Shown: piece by piece, positions 9,754-18,399 of the stretch
Layout of the letters: every line of letters begins with the position of its first letter
Position numbering within the stretch: position 1 is the first letter of the stretch
From: Variovorax paradoxus
GTDB taxonomy: Bacteria; Pseudomonadota; Gammaproteobacteria; Burkholderiales; Burkholderiaceae_C
Assembly (NCBI RefSeq): GCF_024734665.1
Contig: NZ_CP102931.1
Coordinates: forward strand, 6,893,501-6,957,500
Direction of reading: 5' to 3'
DNA: 64,000 bases
Program-made: the position numbers and the translations under genes
Notes under the pieces: generated by a model
Database searches by the model: none
Told to the model about the DNA's origin: nothing
Seen by the model: only the letters and a program-made list of their open reading frames with translations

Positions 9754-9779
9754 AAGGCTGCTGGATCGTCAGCCTTTTT
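9754..9779 (+). terminator. Rho-independent terminator after the zinc-ribbon gene
   Basis: AAGGCTG and CAGCCTT flank a 9-nt loop and are followed by T's on the + strand. It overlaps the last codons of the convergent antiporter gene. Confidence 0.7.
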
Positions 9780-11757
9780 GCAGCCGCTCCACGGCCATCG
9801 CCAGCGCGGCTGGTTTGCCGGACAGCACCAGCGTGTCGCCGTCCGACAGCACCGGGTTGTCGGCCAGCGCGCGCGGCTGGCCGTCTTGGCGGCGCAGGCT
9901 GGCGACGCGCACGCCCAGCGTGTGCAGCGCCACCTGTTCCAGCGTCTGGCCGACCGCACGTGCGCCGGCATTGAGGGTGAAGCTGTTGAGGCGCTCGTGG
10001 TCGATCTCGTCGGCGTTGTCGTCGTCGGCGCCGTGGAAATAGCCGCGCAGCAGGTTGTAGCGGGCATCGCGCTGGTCCTGCACCACGCGGATCACGCGCC
10101 GCATCGGCACGCCGACCAGCGCCAGCGCATGGCTCGCGAGCATCAGCGAACCTTCGATGGCCTCGGGCACCACCTCGGTGGCACCCGCGGCCTGCAGCTT
10201 TTCGAGATCGTGGTCGTCCTGCGTGCGCACGATCACCGGCACGTGCGGCGCATGGGCGCGCGTGTTGGCCAGTACCTTCATCGCGCCCGGCACGTCGAGA
10301 TAAGTGACGACCACGGCGCTGGCGCGTGCCAGGCCCGCGGCCATCAGGGCCTGCAACCGCGCCGCGTCGCCGAACACCACCGAGTCGCCGGCGGCGGCGG
10401 CCTGGCGCACGCGATCGGGGTCGAGGTCGAGCGCCATGTACGGAATGCCCTCGCGTTCGAGGATGCGCGCCAGGTTCTGGCCGCAGCGCCCATAGCCGCA
10501 GATGATCACGTGCTGCGCGGTGTTGATGGTCTTGCGCGCGATGCTCGTCATCTGCAGTGACTGCTGCAGCCAGTCGCTGGCCACGAGCTTTCGCACGATG
10601 GCATTGCTGTACATGATGATGAAAGGCGTGGCCAGCATCGACAGCACCATCGACGCCAGCACCGGGTTGGCCAGCCACGGCGGCAGCAGGCTGCGTTCCT
10701 GCGCCAGCGTCAGCAGCACGAAGCCGAATTCGCCGGCCTGCGCAAGGTAGAGGCCGGTGCGCAGCGATACGCCCGAGGTGGCACCGAGCACCCGCGCCAG
10801 CACCGTTACCAGCCCCAGCTTGAACGCCAGCGGCACCAGCAGCAGCACGCCCACCAGCAGCCAGCGCTCGACCACAATGTGCCAGTCGAGCGACATGCCC
10901 ACGGTGATGAAGAACAGCCCCAGCAGCACGTCGTGGAAGGGGCGGATGTCGGTCTCGACCTGGTGCTTGTATTCGGTTTCCGACACCAGCATGCCCGCGA
11001 TGAACGCGCCCAGCGCCAGGCTCAGGCCGGCCAGCTCGGTGAGCCAGGCCAGGCCCAGCGTGATCAGCAACACGTTCAGGATGAAGAGTTCTTCGCTGCG
11101 CCGCCGCGCCACCAGCGTGAGCCACCAGCGCATGATGCGCGGGCCGCCGTAGAGCAGCACGCCGATCAAAAAGCTCGCCTTCAGCAGCGCCAGCCCCAGC
11201 GCCTTGGCCAGCGCCTCGGGCGGCGCGCCCAATGCGGGAATCAGCACCAGCAGCGGCACCACGGCCAAGTCTTGAAACAGCAGTACGCCCATCACGCGCT
11301 TGCCGTGCTCGCTCTCGAGCTCGAGCCGCTCGGCCATCAGCTTGACCACGATGGCCGTGCTGCTCATGGTGAGCGCGCCCGACAGCGCCAGCGCTGTCTG
11401 CCAGCCCAACTGCCATGTCGGGGGCAGCAGCAGCCGGGCGATCAGCAGCGCGCCGACCGTGGCGATGGACATCGTCAGCAGCACCTGCAGCAGGCCCAGC
11501 CCGAACACGTGCTTTCGCATCGCGCGCAGCTTCGGCAGGCTGAACTCCAACCCGATCACGAACATGAGGAACACCACGCCGAATTCGCCCAGGTGCTGGA
11601 TGCCTTCGGTGTTCTGCGCCAGCGCGAAGGCATGCGGCCCGATCAACACGCCAGCCGACAGATAGCCCAGCATCGGCGGCAGCTTGAGGGAGCGGCACGC
11701 CACCACGCCGATCACCGCGGCCAGGAGATACAACAGCGTGAGATCGAACGAAGACAT
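9769..11757 (-). CDS. Kef-type K+/H+ antiporter (CPA2 family)
   Basis: Glutathione-gated-type potassium efflux or related cation:proton antiport at the inner membrane. The 662-residue product has an N-terminal Na/H-exchanger domain of about a dozen membrane helices (to about residue 380), then a Rossmann RCK/TrkA-N domain beginning HVIICGYGRCGQ, and a C-terminal TrkA-C domain (RAVGQTLEQV to the end). The ATG at 11755-11757 (MSSFDLTLLYLL) places the first helix at the N-terminus; a 49-residue upstream extension looks non-coding. It is divergent from kdsD. Whether it is KefB-like or KefC-like cannot be told; no KefF/KefG partner is adjacent. Confidence 0.9.
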   Translation of the reverse strand: MSSFDLTLLYLLAAVIGVVACRSLKLPPMLGYLSAGVLIGPHAFALAQNTEGIQHLGEFGVVFLMFVIGLEFSLPKLRAMRKHVFGLGLLQVLLTMSIATVGALLIARLLLPPTWQLGWQTALALSGALTMSSTAIVVKLMAERLELESEHGKRVMGVLLFQDLAVVPLLVLIPALGAPPEALAKALGLALLKASFLIGVLLYGGPRIMRWWLTLVARRRSEELFILNVLLITLGLAWLTELAGLSLALGAFIAGMLVSETEYKHQVETDIRPFHDVLLGLFFITVGMSLDWHIVVERWLLVGVLLLVPLAFKLGLVTVLARVLGATSGVSLRTGLYLAQAGEFGFVLLTLAQERSLLPPWLANPVLASMVLSMLATPFIIMYSNAIVRKLVASDWLQQSLQMTSIARKTINTAQHVIICGYGRCGQNLARILEREGIPYMALDLDPDRVRQAAAAGDSVVFGDAARLQALMAAGLARASAVVVTYLDVPGAMKVLANTRAHAPHVPVIVRTQDDHDLEKLQAAGATEVVPEAIEGSLMLASHALALVGVPMRRVIRVVQDQRDARYNLLRGYFHGADDDNADEIDHERLNSFTLNAGARAVGQTLEQVALHTLGVRVASLRRQDGQPRALADNPVLSDGDTLVLSGKPAALAMAVERLQKG

Positions 11758-11843
11758 AGGCGCCGATGCTAGAGCAATGTCCGTGCCCCGGGCTTCCCCG
11801 GGCCATGTGATCCCGGGCGCCGGCCGGCCCGTAAAATCCGCAG

Positions 11844-12845
11844 ATGAGCTCCCGCCCCGTTCCGGCCCCAGTGGTCGACCCCGAAGCCATCCTTGCTCGG
11901 GCACGCCTCACCTTCGACATCGAAGCCGAAGCCGTCACCGGTCTGAAAGACCGCGTCGGTCCGAGCTTCGTCGATGCCGTGCGCAAGATCCTCGAAGTGC
12001 GCGGCCGCGTGGTCGTGATGGGCATGGGCAAGAGCGGCCACGTCGGCCGCAAGATCGCCGCCACCCTTGCCTCTACCGGAACGCCCGCGATGTTCGTGCA
12101 CCCGGCCGAAGCCAGCCACGGCGATCTCGGCATGATCAAGGCGGTCGACCTGGTGCTGGCCATTTCCAACAGCGGCGAGGTCGACGAGCTCACCGTCATC
12201 CTGCCGGTCGTCAAGCGCCAGGGCGTGCCCCTGATCGCCATGACCGGCCGCCCCGAATCCACCCTTGCCCGCCATGCCGACATCTTGATCGACGCGGGCG
12301 TGTCAAAGGAAGCCTGCCCGCTCAACCTCGCCCCCACCGCCAGCACCACCGCTCAGATGGCGATGGGCGATGCGCTGGCCGTGGCGCTGCTCGACGCGCG
12401 CGGCTTCGGCTCGGAAGACTTCGCGCGCTCGCACCCGGGCGGCGCGCTCGGGCGCAAGCTGCTCACTCACGTGAGCGACGTCATGCGCTCGGGCGACGAA
12501 GTGCCGCGCGTGCCGCCGTCGGCCAACATCAGCGAGCTGATGCGCGCGATGAGCATCAAGGGCTTCGGCGCCGCCGCGGTGATCGAGCCCGACGGCCGCG
12601 CCTCGGGCATCTTCACCGACGGCGACCTGCGCCGGTTGATCGAAGCGGGCGCCGATTTGCGCAGCCCCAAGGCGGTCGACGTCATGCACCGCGACCCGCG
12701 CACCATCCGCGTCGACGCGCTGGCGGTGGAAGCCGCAGAGCTGATGGAGCAATGCGGCATCACCCGCCTGTTCGTGATCGACGGCGCGGGGGTGATCGTC
12801 GGCGCGATCAACACCAACGACCTGATGCGCGCGAAGGTCATCTGA
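11844..12845 (+). CDS. kdsD: D-arabinose 5-phosphate isomerase
   Basis: Converts ribulose 5-phosphate to arabinose 5-phosphate, the first step to KDO of lipopolysaccharide. The 333-residue product has a SIS sugar-isomerase domain (GMGKSGHVGRK, SNSGEVDE, with the His of EASHGDLG) followed by two CBS domains (DVMRSGDE, DVMHRDPR), the normal KpsF/GutQ plan. The stop overlaps the kdsC start by one base (TGATG), so kdsD-kdsC-lptC are translated together. Confidence 0.95.
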   Translation: MSSRPVPAPVVDPEAILARARLTFDIEAEAVTGLKDRVGPSFVDAVRKILEVRGRVVVMGMGKSGHVGRKIAATLASTGTPAMFVHPAEASHGDLGMIKAVDLVLAISNSGEVDELTVILPVVKRQGVPLIAMTGRPESTLARHADILIDAGVSKEACPLNLAPTASTTAQMAMGDALAVALLDARGFGSEDFARSHPGGALGRKLLTHVSDVMRSGDEVPRVPPSANISELMRAMSIKGFGAAAVIEPDGRASGIFTDGDLRRLIEAGADLRSPKAVDVMHRDPRTIRVDALAVEAAELMEQCGITRLFVIDGAGVIVGAINTNDLMRAKVI

Positions 12846-13393
12846 TGCCGCTCGAGTTCCAGGCCGAGACCTTGCTCGCCGCGCAGGACGTGCGCATCGT
12901 TTTCTTCGACATCGACGGCGTGCTGACCGACGGCGGCGTGTACTTCACCGAGCACGGCGAAACGCTCAAGCGCTTCAGCATCCTCGACGGCTACGGCCTG
13001 AAGCTGCTGCGCAAGGCCGGCATCGTGCCGGCCGTGATCACCGGGCGCGATTCCAAGCCGCTGCGCGTGCGGCTCGAAGCGCTGGGCATCGAGCACGTGC
13101 GCTACGGCACCGAAGACAAGCTGCCCGCCGCGCAGGCCATGCTCGACCAACTCGGCTTTACGTGGGCGCAGGCCGCGGCCATCGGCGACGACTGGCCCGA
13201 CCTGCCGGTGCTCACGCGCGTCGGCTTCGCGGCGGCGCCGGCCAATGCTCACGTGGAAGTGCGCGGCATTGCGCGCTACGTCACCCAGGCGCGCGGTGGC
13301 GAAGGCGCGGCGCGAGAGTTCTGCGACCTGCTGCTCACAGCCTGCGGCCAATACCGCGCGATGCTCGACGCTGCCCGAGGCCCGACCACATGA
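12845..13393 (+). CDS. kdsC: 3-deoxy-D-manno-octulosonate 8-phosphate phosphatase
   Basis: Removes phosphate from KDO 8-phosphate in LPS core synthesis. The 182-residue product is a capless C0-type HAD phosphatase with the nucleophile motif FFDIDGVLTDG, the Thr/Ser motif ITGRDS and the acidic IGDDWPDL. The ATG at 12845 overlaps the kdsD stop; its own stop overlaps the lptC start by 4 bp. Confidence 0.95.
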   Translation: MPLEFQAETLLAAQDVRIVFFDIDGVLTDGGVYFTEHGETLKRFSILDGYGLKLLRKAGIVPAVITGRDSKPLRVRLEALGIEHVRYGTEDKLPAAQAMLDQLGFTWAQAAAIGDDWPDLPVLTRVGFAAAPANAHVEVRGIARYVTQARGGEGAAREFCDLLLTACGQYRAMLDAARGPTT

Positions 13394-14052
13394 GCAATTT
13401 GAAACGCGCATGGGGCATGGTGCGCGAAGTCCTCGACCGCGCCACGATCTACCTGCCGATCATCCTCACGGCTGCCGTCGCGCTCGGCACCTACTGGCTG
13501 GTGCGTAACGCACCCAAGCTGCTGGAGCCCACGGCCAAGGTCGCGCCTACGCATGAGCCCGACTACTTCATGCGCGACTTCGTCATCAAGAACTTCCTGC
13601 CCAACGGCGACCTGCGCAGCGAACTGCATGGCGTCGAAGGCCGGCACTACCCCGACACCGACACCATCGAGATCGACAAGGTGCGCATGCGCAGCGTGTC
13701 GCCCGAGGGCCTGGTGACGCGCGGGTCGGCTGACCGCGGCCTGTCGAACTCCGACGGCAGCGAGGTGCAGTTGTTCGGCAATGCGATCGTCATTCGCGAT
13801 CCTTCGGTGGGCCCGAACGGCAAGCCTGCGCCGCGCCTCGAGTTCCGCGGCGAGTTCCTGCACGCTTATGTCGACACCGAACGCGTCACGTCGAACAAGC
13901 CGGTCACGCTCATTCGCGGCACCGACCAGTTCACCGGCGACACGCTCGACTACGACAACCTGAGCGGCGTGGCCAATCTGAACGGCCGGGTGCGCGGCGT
14001 GCTGATTCCGTCGGCGGCTCCAGCCGCTCCTGCTCCCGCCAAGAAGCGCTGA
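13390..14052 (+). CDS. lptC: LPS export ABC transporter periplasmic protein LptC
   Basis: Bitopic inner-membrane protein that passes LPS from LptBFG to LptA. The 220-residue product has a single N-terminal membrane helix (about 20-37, IYLPIILTAAVALGTYWL) and a periplasmic beta-jellyroll domain containing the usual YFMRDF and GVEGRHYPDTD segments, ending in an Ala/Pro-rich tail. It overlaps kdsC by 4 bp. Unlike the common order, lptA and lptB do not follow; a short-chain dehydrogenase does. Confidence 0.9.
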   Translation: MSNLKRAWGMVREVLDRATIYLPIILTAAVALGTYWLVRNAPKLLEPTAKVAPTHEPDYFMRDFVIKNFLPNGDLRSELHGVEGRHYPDTDTIEIDKVRMRSVSPEGLVTRGSADRGLSNSDGSEVQLFGNAIVIRDPSVGPNGKPAPRLEFRGEFLHAYVDTERVTSNKPVTLIRGTDQFTGDTLDYDNLSGVANLNGRVRGVLIPSAAPAAPAPAKKR

Positions 14053-14067
14053 AGAAGACACTCCTGC

Positions 14068-14850
14068 ATGACCACGTCCCCGCTTGTCTTCATCACCGGC
14101 GCATCGAGCGGCATCGGCCAGGCGCTGGCCGCGAGCTTCTACGATGCGGGTTATCGCCTGGCACTGGTCGCCCGGCGCACGGGGGAGATCGAAGCGTGGG
14201 CGAGCGCCCGCCAGCTTAGCGCAGACCGCTACCGGATCTACAGCGCCGATGTGGCGCAGACCGACAGCATCGTCGCCGCCGGCAACGCCTGTATCGCGCA
14301 GCAGGGGCTACCCGATGTGGTGATCGCCAATGCCGGCATCAGCGTCGGCATCGACACGGCCGAGCGCTCCGACCTCGATGTGCTGGCGCAGACCTTCGCC
14401 ACCAACAACGTCGGCTTGGCCGCCACCTTCCACCCGTTCGTGCAGGCAATGGTGCAGCGCGGCGGTGGGCGGCTGGTGGGCATCGGCAGCGTGGCGTCCA
14501 TCCGCGGATTGCCGGGGCATGGCGCGTACTGCGCCAGCAAGGCCGGCGTGGTGGCGTACTGCGAGAGCCTGCGCGGCGAGCTGTTCAATAGCGGGGTCAA
14601 GGTCGTCACCCTCTGCCCGGGCTACATCGACACGCCGCTCACGCAGGGCAACCGGTACGGCATGCCTTTTCTCATGAAGGCGGAAGATTTTGCGGCCCAG
14701 GCACTGCGCGCCATCGAGGCCGGCACGAGCTACCGCGTGATTCCCTGGCAGATGGGCGTGATCGCCAAGATCATGCGCATGCTGCCCAACGCCGTGCTCG
14801 ATCGGGCGGTGCAAGGGCGCGAACGCAAGAAGCGAAGCGGTGAAGCCTGA
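14068..14850 (+). CDS. Short-chain dehydrogenase/reductase (SDR)
   Basis: NAD(P)-dependent oxidoreductase of unknown substrate. The 260-residue product has the cofactor motif TGASSGIG at about 10-17, NAG in ANAGIS, catalytic Ser in GIGSVAS, and YCASK (Tyr-x-x-x-Lys), followed by PGYIDTPLT. The C-terminus carries a basic, possibly membrane-associated end (MLPNAVLDRAVQGRERKKR). It lies 15 bp behind lptC, so it may belong to the LPS operon. A bidirectional terminator follows. Confidence 0.9.
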   Translation: MTTSPLVFITGASSGIGQALAASFYDAGYRLALVARRTGEIEAWASARQLSADRYRIYSADVAQTDSIVAAGNACIAQQGLPDVVIANAGISVGIDTAERSDLDVLAQTFATNNVGLAATFHPFVQAMVQRGGGRLVGIGSVASIRGLPGHGAYCASKAGVVAYCESLRGELFNSGVKVVTLCPGYIDTPLTQGNRYGMPFLMKAEDFAAQALRAIEAGTSYRVIPWQMGVIAKIMRMLPNAVLDRAVQGRERKKRSGEA

Positions 14851-14879
14851 GCAACAAGCGCCGGGCGATCGCCCATTGA

Positions 14880-14903
14880 AAAAGGCTCCCGAGGGAGCCT
14901 TTT
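14880..14903. terminator. Bidirectional terminator between SDR and RRM genes
   Basis: AAAAGGCTCCC-GA-GGGAGCCTTTT is a perfect 11-bp hairpin with A's on one side and T's on the other, serving the two convergent genes. Confidence 0.85.
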
Positions 14904-14928
14904 GTCTGTGTGCCTGGGAGCCCAGGGC

Positions 14929-15480
14929 TTAGTAGCCGCTGTTGCCGCCACCACCGTAGCCGCCGCCACCGCCGCCGGAGCGGCCACCGCCGCCACCGCC
15001 ACGGGGACCGGCGCCGTAGGGGCTGCGGAAACCGCCGTCGCCACCACCACCGCCGCCACCGCTGCGGCCACCACCACCGCCGCCGTAGCCGCCGCCACCG
15101 CCGGAGCGGCCACCGCCACCACCACCGTAGCCGCCACCACCTCCGCCGTAGCCTCCGCCACCACCGCCGCCATAACCACCACCGCCGCCGCCGCCGTAGC
15201 CGCCACCACCGCCGCTGCGCGGGGGACGTGCTTCCATCGGACGTGCTTCGTTGACGACGACGCTGCGGCCACCCAGGGGCTGGCCGTTCATGCCGTTGAT
15301 TGCTGCTTGTGCTTCCGCGTCACTGCCCATCTCGACGAAGCCGAAGCCCTTCGAGCGGCCGGTGTCACGTTCCATCATGACCTTGGCGCTGGTCACTGCG
15401 CCGAACTGCCCGAAGGCCTGTTCGAGATCTCCGTCGCGCACCGAGTAAGGCAGGTTGCCGACGTACAGTTTGTTGCCCAT
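14929..15480 (-). CDS. Glycine-rich RNA-binding protein (single RRM)
   Basis: The 183-residue product has one RNA-recognition motif with RNP2 (KLYVGNLPY, residues 4-12) and RNP1 (SKGFGFVEM, about 43-51), then a long tail of about 95 residues made of Gly runs with Tyr or Arg-Ser. Such proteins in beta-proteobacteria and cyanobacteria are usually cold- or stress-induced RNA chaperones. The ATG at 15478-15480 has TAGGAG 7-8 bp upstream; an in-frame TTG one codon earlier is less likely. The tail's GGC/GGT runs make the DNA look like a tandem repeat. Confidence 0.9.
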   Translation of the reverse strand: MGNKLYVGNLPYSVRDGDLEQAFGQFGAVTSAKVMMERDTGRSKGFGFVEMGSDAEAQAAINGMNGQPLGGRSVVVNEARPMEARPPRSGGGGGYGGGGGGGYGGGGGGGYGGGGGGYGGGGGGRSGGGGGYGGGGGGRSGGGGGGGDGGFRSPYGAGPRGGGGGGRSGGGGGGYGGGGNSGY

Positions 15481-15747
15481 CAAGGGACTCCTATAAACAC
15501 ATCAAGAAAAGCGATGGAGTCCCGAAAGCATCACTCAAACGAGAGCCGTCGAGTCGCGCGAAACTGACCGATCACCGAACTGCCCCCCGACCAAAATGAA
15601 GAGGGAGGCTCGTGCATTATGGGTGAAATATCCGAATTGCAAGCGGGAATTTGCGTCTTGAGGTAGCACCTGTCAAAACTATTGGAAAGCTAGTGCCTAC
15701 TTGCATGTTTGGGCGAGGTCCTTGGCGCTACATGTAGAATTCGCCCC

Positions 15748-15903
15748 GTCATTGGGGAGTAGCCGCCTTCCGATTTGCGAGAAGGGCCCGCGTCAACAGA
15801 CTTGTCCTGCCCCACACAGGACATGGCGCGTGCAGTGAACACACCTGGCGAGACCTTTGACCGTGCAACTTCGGGAATATGGCCGAAGGTGTTGCACGGT
15901 CAA
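15748..15903 (+). ncRNA. yybP-ykoY manganese riboswitch
   Basis: The two hallmark blocks of the yybP-ykoY aptamer are present: GGGGAGTAG at 15754-15762 and GGCGAGACCTTTG at 15847-15859, with a helical insert between. GTCA (15748-15751) can close helix P1 with TGAC (15858-15861). Immediately downstream a 13-bp perfect hairpin (15857-15869 with 15891-15903) competes with P1. The next gene is a GDT1/UPF0016 family exporter, a well-known target of this Mn2+ sensor. It occupies the otherwise gene-free 15481-15938 gap. Confidence 0.85.
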
Positions 15904-15918
15904 TTGCGTCCTTCGGCC
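15881..15918 (+). promoter_or_regulatory. Alternative helix, likely expression platform of the Mn riboswitch
   Basis: GGCCGAAGG (15881-15889) is perfectly complementary to CCTTCGGCC (15910-15918), directly upstream of the AAGGAA ribosome-binding site. Forming it is incompatible with the hairpin at 15857-15903, whose inner stem uses CCGAAG (15883-15888). This is the expected geometry for a riboswitch controlling translation or early elongation; the on/off direction is inference. Confidence 0.55.
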
Positions 15919-15938
15919 CAAGGAACCCCACGTCCATC

Positions 15939-16502
15939 ATGGAAGCTTTTCTCGTTGCAACCGGCGTAGTTGCGCTCGCCGAAATGGGCGACAAGACCCA
16001 ACTCCTGGCCCTCTTGCTCGCTGCCCGTTTCAGGAAACCCTGGCCCATCGTCCTGGGCATCTTCGCCGCCACCATCATCAACCACGCGCTGGCGGGTGCC
16101 GTCGGCAACTACATCACGCGTTGGCTCGGGCCCGAGGTGCTGCGCTGGATCCTGGGCGGCTCGTTCATCGCGATGGCCGCCTGGATGCTGATTCCAGACA
16201 AGCTCGACGACGACGATGCCCCGGGCGCGTCGAAGTTCGGCGTCTTCGGCACCACGGTGATCGCGTTCTTCCTCGCCGAGATGGGCGACAAGACCCAGAT
16301 CGCCACCGTCATGCTGGCCGCCCGCTTCACGCACGACTACTTCTGGGTGGTCGCAGGCACCACGCTGGGCATGATGCTGGCCAACGCGCCGGTGGTGTGG
16401 CTCGGCGAGAAGATCGTGCGGCGCGTGCCGATCAAGCTCGTGCATGCCATCTCCGCCGCGATCTTCCTGGTGCTCGGCATCATCATGATCATCGGCTGGT
16501 AG
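15939..16502 (+). CDS. GDT1/UPF0016 family manganese exporter
   Basis: Inner-membrane cation exporter of the TMEM165/GDT1 family, known in bacteria (MneA/MntX-type) to export Mn2+. The 187-residue product has two inverted repeats, each with the diagnostic EMGDKT (in LAEMGDKTQL near residue 13 and LAEMGDKTQI near residue 113) and about six membrane helices. The ATG at 15939 starts exactly at the first helix; an open frame 20 codons upstream belongs to the riboswitch leader. Expression is probably induced by manganese through the upstream yybP-ykoY RNA. Confidence 0.9.
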   Translation: MEAFLVATGVVALAEMGDKTQLLALLLAARFRKPWPIVLGIFAATIINHALAGAVGNYITRWLGPEVLRWILGGSFIAMAAWMLIPDKLDDDDAPGASKFGVFGTTVIAFFLAEMGDKTQIATVMLAARFTHDYFWVVAGTTLGMMLANAPVVWLGEKIVRRVPIKLVHAISAAIFLVLGIIMIIGW

Positions 16503-16528
16503 TTATCCGACGGGGCGATATACTGCCT

Positions 16529-16583
16529 CTTGCGCCGATTTGCTTCAGCTTGCGGGCGCTTTATAAATTCAGCTAAAGACAGG
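16529..16583 (+). ncRNA. SAM-II riboswitch aptamer upstream of metX
   Basis: Helix P1 GCGCC (16532-16536) pairs with GGCGC (16555-16559); the loop starts with the conserved GATTT and ends CTTGC (16549-16553), which can form the pseudoknot with GCTAAAG (16572-16578). ATAAAT and AGCTAAA match the strongly conserved 3' part of the SAM-II (SAM-alpha) family. Its position before metX, the homoserine acyltransferase gene of methionine synthesis, is the classical SAM-II context. Recognised from memory of the consensus; a covariance search would settle it. Confidence 0.85.
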
Positions 16584-16591
16584 CGCGGCAG

Positions 16592-16624
16592 ACCCGGCTC
16601 GTTTTTGGCGAGGCCGGGTTTTTT
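16592..16624 (+). terminator. Intrinsic terminator between SAM-II aptamer and metX
   Basis: ACCCGGC (16592-16598) pairs with GCCGGGT (16613-16619), extended by TCG/CGA, followed by six T's. It ends 5 bp before the metX ATG, so no promoter can fit after it; transcription of metX must pass through it. It is best explained as the expression platform of the SAM-II riboswitch, though it could also end the mntX-type transcript. Confidence 0.8.
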
Positions 16625-16629
16625 CATTC

Positions 16630-17790
16630 ATGTCGTCGTCACCACCCTTGGTCGTCACCTCGCAGTCGATGCAGTTCGCAGGCCCGCTGGCCCTGCGCAG
16701 CGGCGCGTCGATCAGCGACTACACGCTCGCCTACGAAACCTACGGCACCCTGAACGCCGAGCGGAGCAACGCTGTGCTGGTGTGCCATGCGCTCAATGCC
16801 TCGCACCACGTGGCCGGTGTCTACCAGGGCCAGGCCCGCTCCGAGGGCTGGTGGGACAACATGGTGGGCCCCGGCAAGCCTGTCGACACTGACCGCTTCT
16901 TCGTCATCGGCGTCAACAACCTCGGCTCCTGCTTCGGCTCGACCGGCCCGATGCACGTCAACCCCGCTACCGGGCGCGTCTACGGCGCCGACTTCCCGGT
17001 GGTCACGGTCGAAGACTGGGTCGACGCGCAGGCCGCGCTGCTCGACGCACTCGGCATCCAGACGCTCGCGGCCGTCATGGGCGGCAGCCTCGGCGGCATG
17101 CAGGCGCTGTCGTGGACGCTGCAATACCCCAGCCGCGTGCGCCACGCCGTGGTGGTGGCCAGCGCGCCCAACCTCACGGCCGAGAACATCGCCTTCAACG
17201 AAGTCGCGCGCCGCGCCATCGTGACCGACCCTGACTTCCACGGCGGCCACTTCTACGAACACGGCGTGATCCCGAAGCGCGGCCTGCGCATCGCGCGAAT
17301 GATCGGCCACATCACCTACCTCAGCGACGACGTGATGAACGAGAAGTTCGGCCGCATCCTGCGCAGCGCCGTCGAGGGCGAGGTGGCGGGGCTCGACTAC
17401 CGCTACTCCACACAGGACGTCGAGTTCCAGATCGAAAGCTACCTGCGCTACCAGGGCGACAAGTTCAGCGAGTACTTCGACGCCAACACCTACCTGCTGA
17501 TCACCCGCGCGCTCGACTACTTCGACCCCGCGCGCAGCCACGGCGGCAAGCTCAGCACCGCGCTGGCCCAGGCCACGGCCAAGTTCCTGCTCGTGAGTTT
17601 CAAGACCGACTGGCGCTTCTCGCCCGCGCGCAGCCGCGAACTTGTGAAGGCGCTGCTCGACAACCGCCGCAACGTGAGTTACGCCGAGATCGACGCGCCG
17701 CACGGCCACGATGCCTTCCTGCTCGACGACGTGCGCTACATGGGCGTGGTGCGCTCGTACTTCGAACGCGTCGCGAAGGAGTTCCAATGA
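16630..17790 (+). CDS. metX: Homoserine O-acyltransferase MetX
   Basis: Acylates homoserine (acetyl- or succinyl-CoA) at the start of methionine synthesis. The 386-residue alpha/beta-hydrolase-fold product has the nucleophile elbow GGSLGGMQ, the [12 protein letters not shown] segment and the catalytic His near the C-terminus in APHGHDAF. The ATG at 16630 lies directly behind a terminator and has no recognisable Shine-Dalgarno. Proteobacterial MetX enzymes may use succinyl-CoA; the substrate cannot be decided by eye. Overlaps metW by 4 bp. Confidence 0.95.
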   Translation: MSSSPPLVVTSQSMQFAGPLALRSGASISDYTLAYETYGTLNAERSNAVLVCHALNASHHVAGVYQGQARSEGWWDNMVGPGKPVDTDRFFVIGVNNLGSCFGSTGPMHVNPATGRVYGADFPVVTVEDWVDAQAALLDALGIQTLAAVMGGSLGGMQALSWTLQYPSRVRHAVVVASAPNLTAENIAFNEVARRAIVTDPDFHGGHFYEHGVIPKRGLRIARMIGHITYLSDDVMNEKFGRILRSAVEGEVAGLDYRYSTQDVEFQIESYLRYQGDKFSEYFDANTYLLITRALDYFDPARSHGGKLSTALAQATAKFLLVSFKTDWRFSPARSRELVKALLDNRRNVSYAEIDAPHGHDAFLLDDVRYMGVVRSYFERVAKEFQ

Positions 17791-18377
17791 GCGACCTCGA
17801 ACATCAACGATTGATTGCAGAGCTCGTGCCCCAAGGCTCGCGCGTGCTCGACCTCGGCTGCGGCGACGGCGCCCTGCTCGACCTGCTGCAGCGCGAGCGC
17901 GGCTGCACCGGCTATGGCGTGGAGATCGCCGACGGCAACGTGCTGCAGTGCATCCGCCGCGGCGTCGACGTGATCCAGCTCAACCTCGACGAAGGCCTGG
18001 CGATGTTCGACGACGCCTCCTTCGACGTGGTGCTGCAGATCGACACGCTTCAGCACCTGCGCAATGCCGAAGTGATGCTGCGCGAGACCGCGCGCGTCGG
18101 CCGCATCGGCGTTGTCGCCTTTCCCAACTTCGCGCACTGGCCCAACCGCCTGAGCGTGGCGCGCGGACGCATGCCTGTGACGCGCCGCCTGCCCTACCAG
18201 TGGTACGACACGCCCAACATCCGCGTCGGCACCTTCAAGGACTTCGAGGTGCTGGCCGGCAAGAACAACCTGCGCGTGCTCGACGCCTTCGGCCTGCAGG
18301 ATGGGCGCGACGTGCGCTGGCTGCCCAACGCGCGCGCCAGCACGGCGGTCTTCAAGTTCGAGCGCGGCGGCGGCTGA
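17787..18377 (+). CDS. metW: MetW methyltransferase-like protein
   Basis: SAM-dependent methyltransferase-fold partner of MetX in methionine biosynthesis; in proteobacteria with metX, metW is nearly always the next gene and is thought to activate or complement it. The 196-residue product has the SAM motif VLDLGCGDG at about 26-34 and the conserved LQHLRN and FPNFAHW segments. The start overlaps the metX stop (ATGA), so both are under the SAM-II leader. Confidence 0.95.
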   Translation: MSDLEHQRLIAELVPQGSRVLDLGCGDGALLDLLQRERGCTGYGVEIADGNVLQCIRRGVDVIQLNLDEGLAMFDDASFDVVLQIDTLQHLRNAEVMLRETARVGRIGVVAFPNFAHWPNRLSVARGRMPVTRRLPYQWYDTPNIRVGTFKDFEVLAGKNNLRVLDAFGLQDGRDVRWLPNARASTAVFKFERGGG

Positions 18378-18399
18378 ACCCTTTGGAGCGCACCACCGG

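Noticed and set aside
14935..15230. Apparent tandem DNA repeat, possibly a CRISPR or microsatellite
   Set aside because: The repeats are GGC/GGT codons of the glycine-rich tail of the RRM protein, with no spacer structure and no cas genes nearby.
16503..16528. Separate promoter for metX downstream of the terminator
   Set aside because: The terminator ends 5 bp before the ATG, leaving no room; any promoter must lie upstream of the riboswitch.
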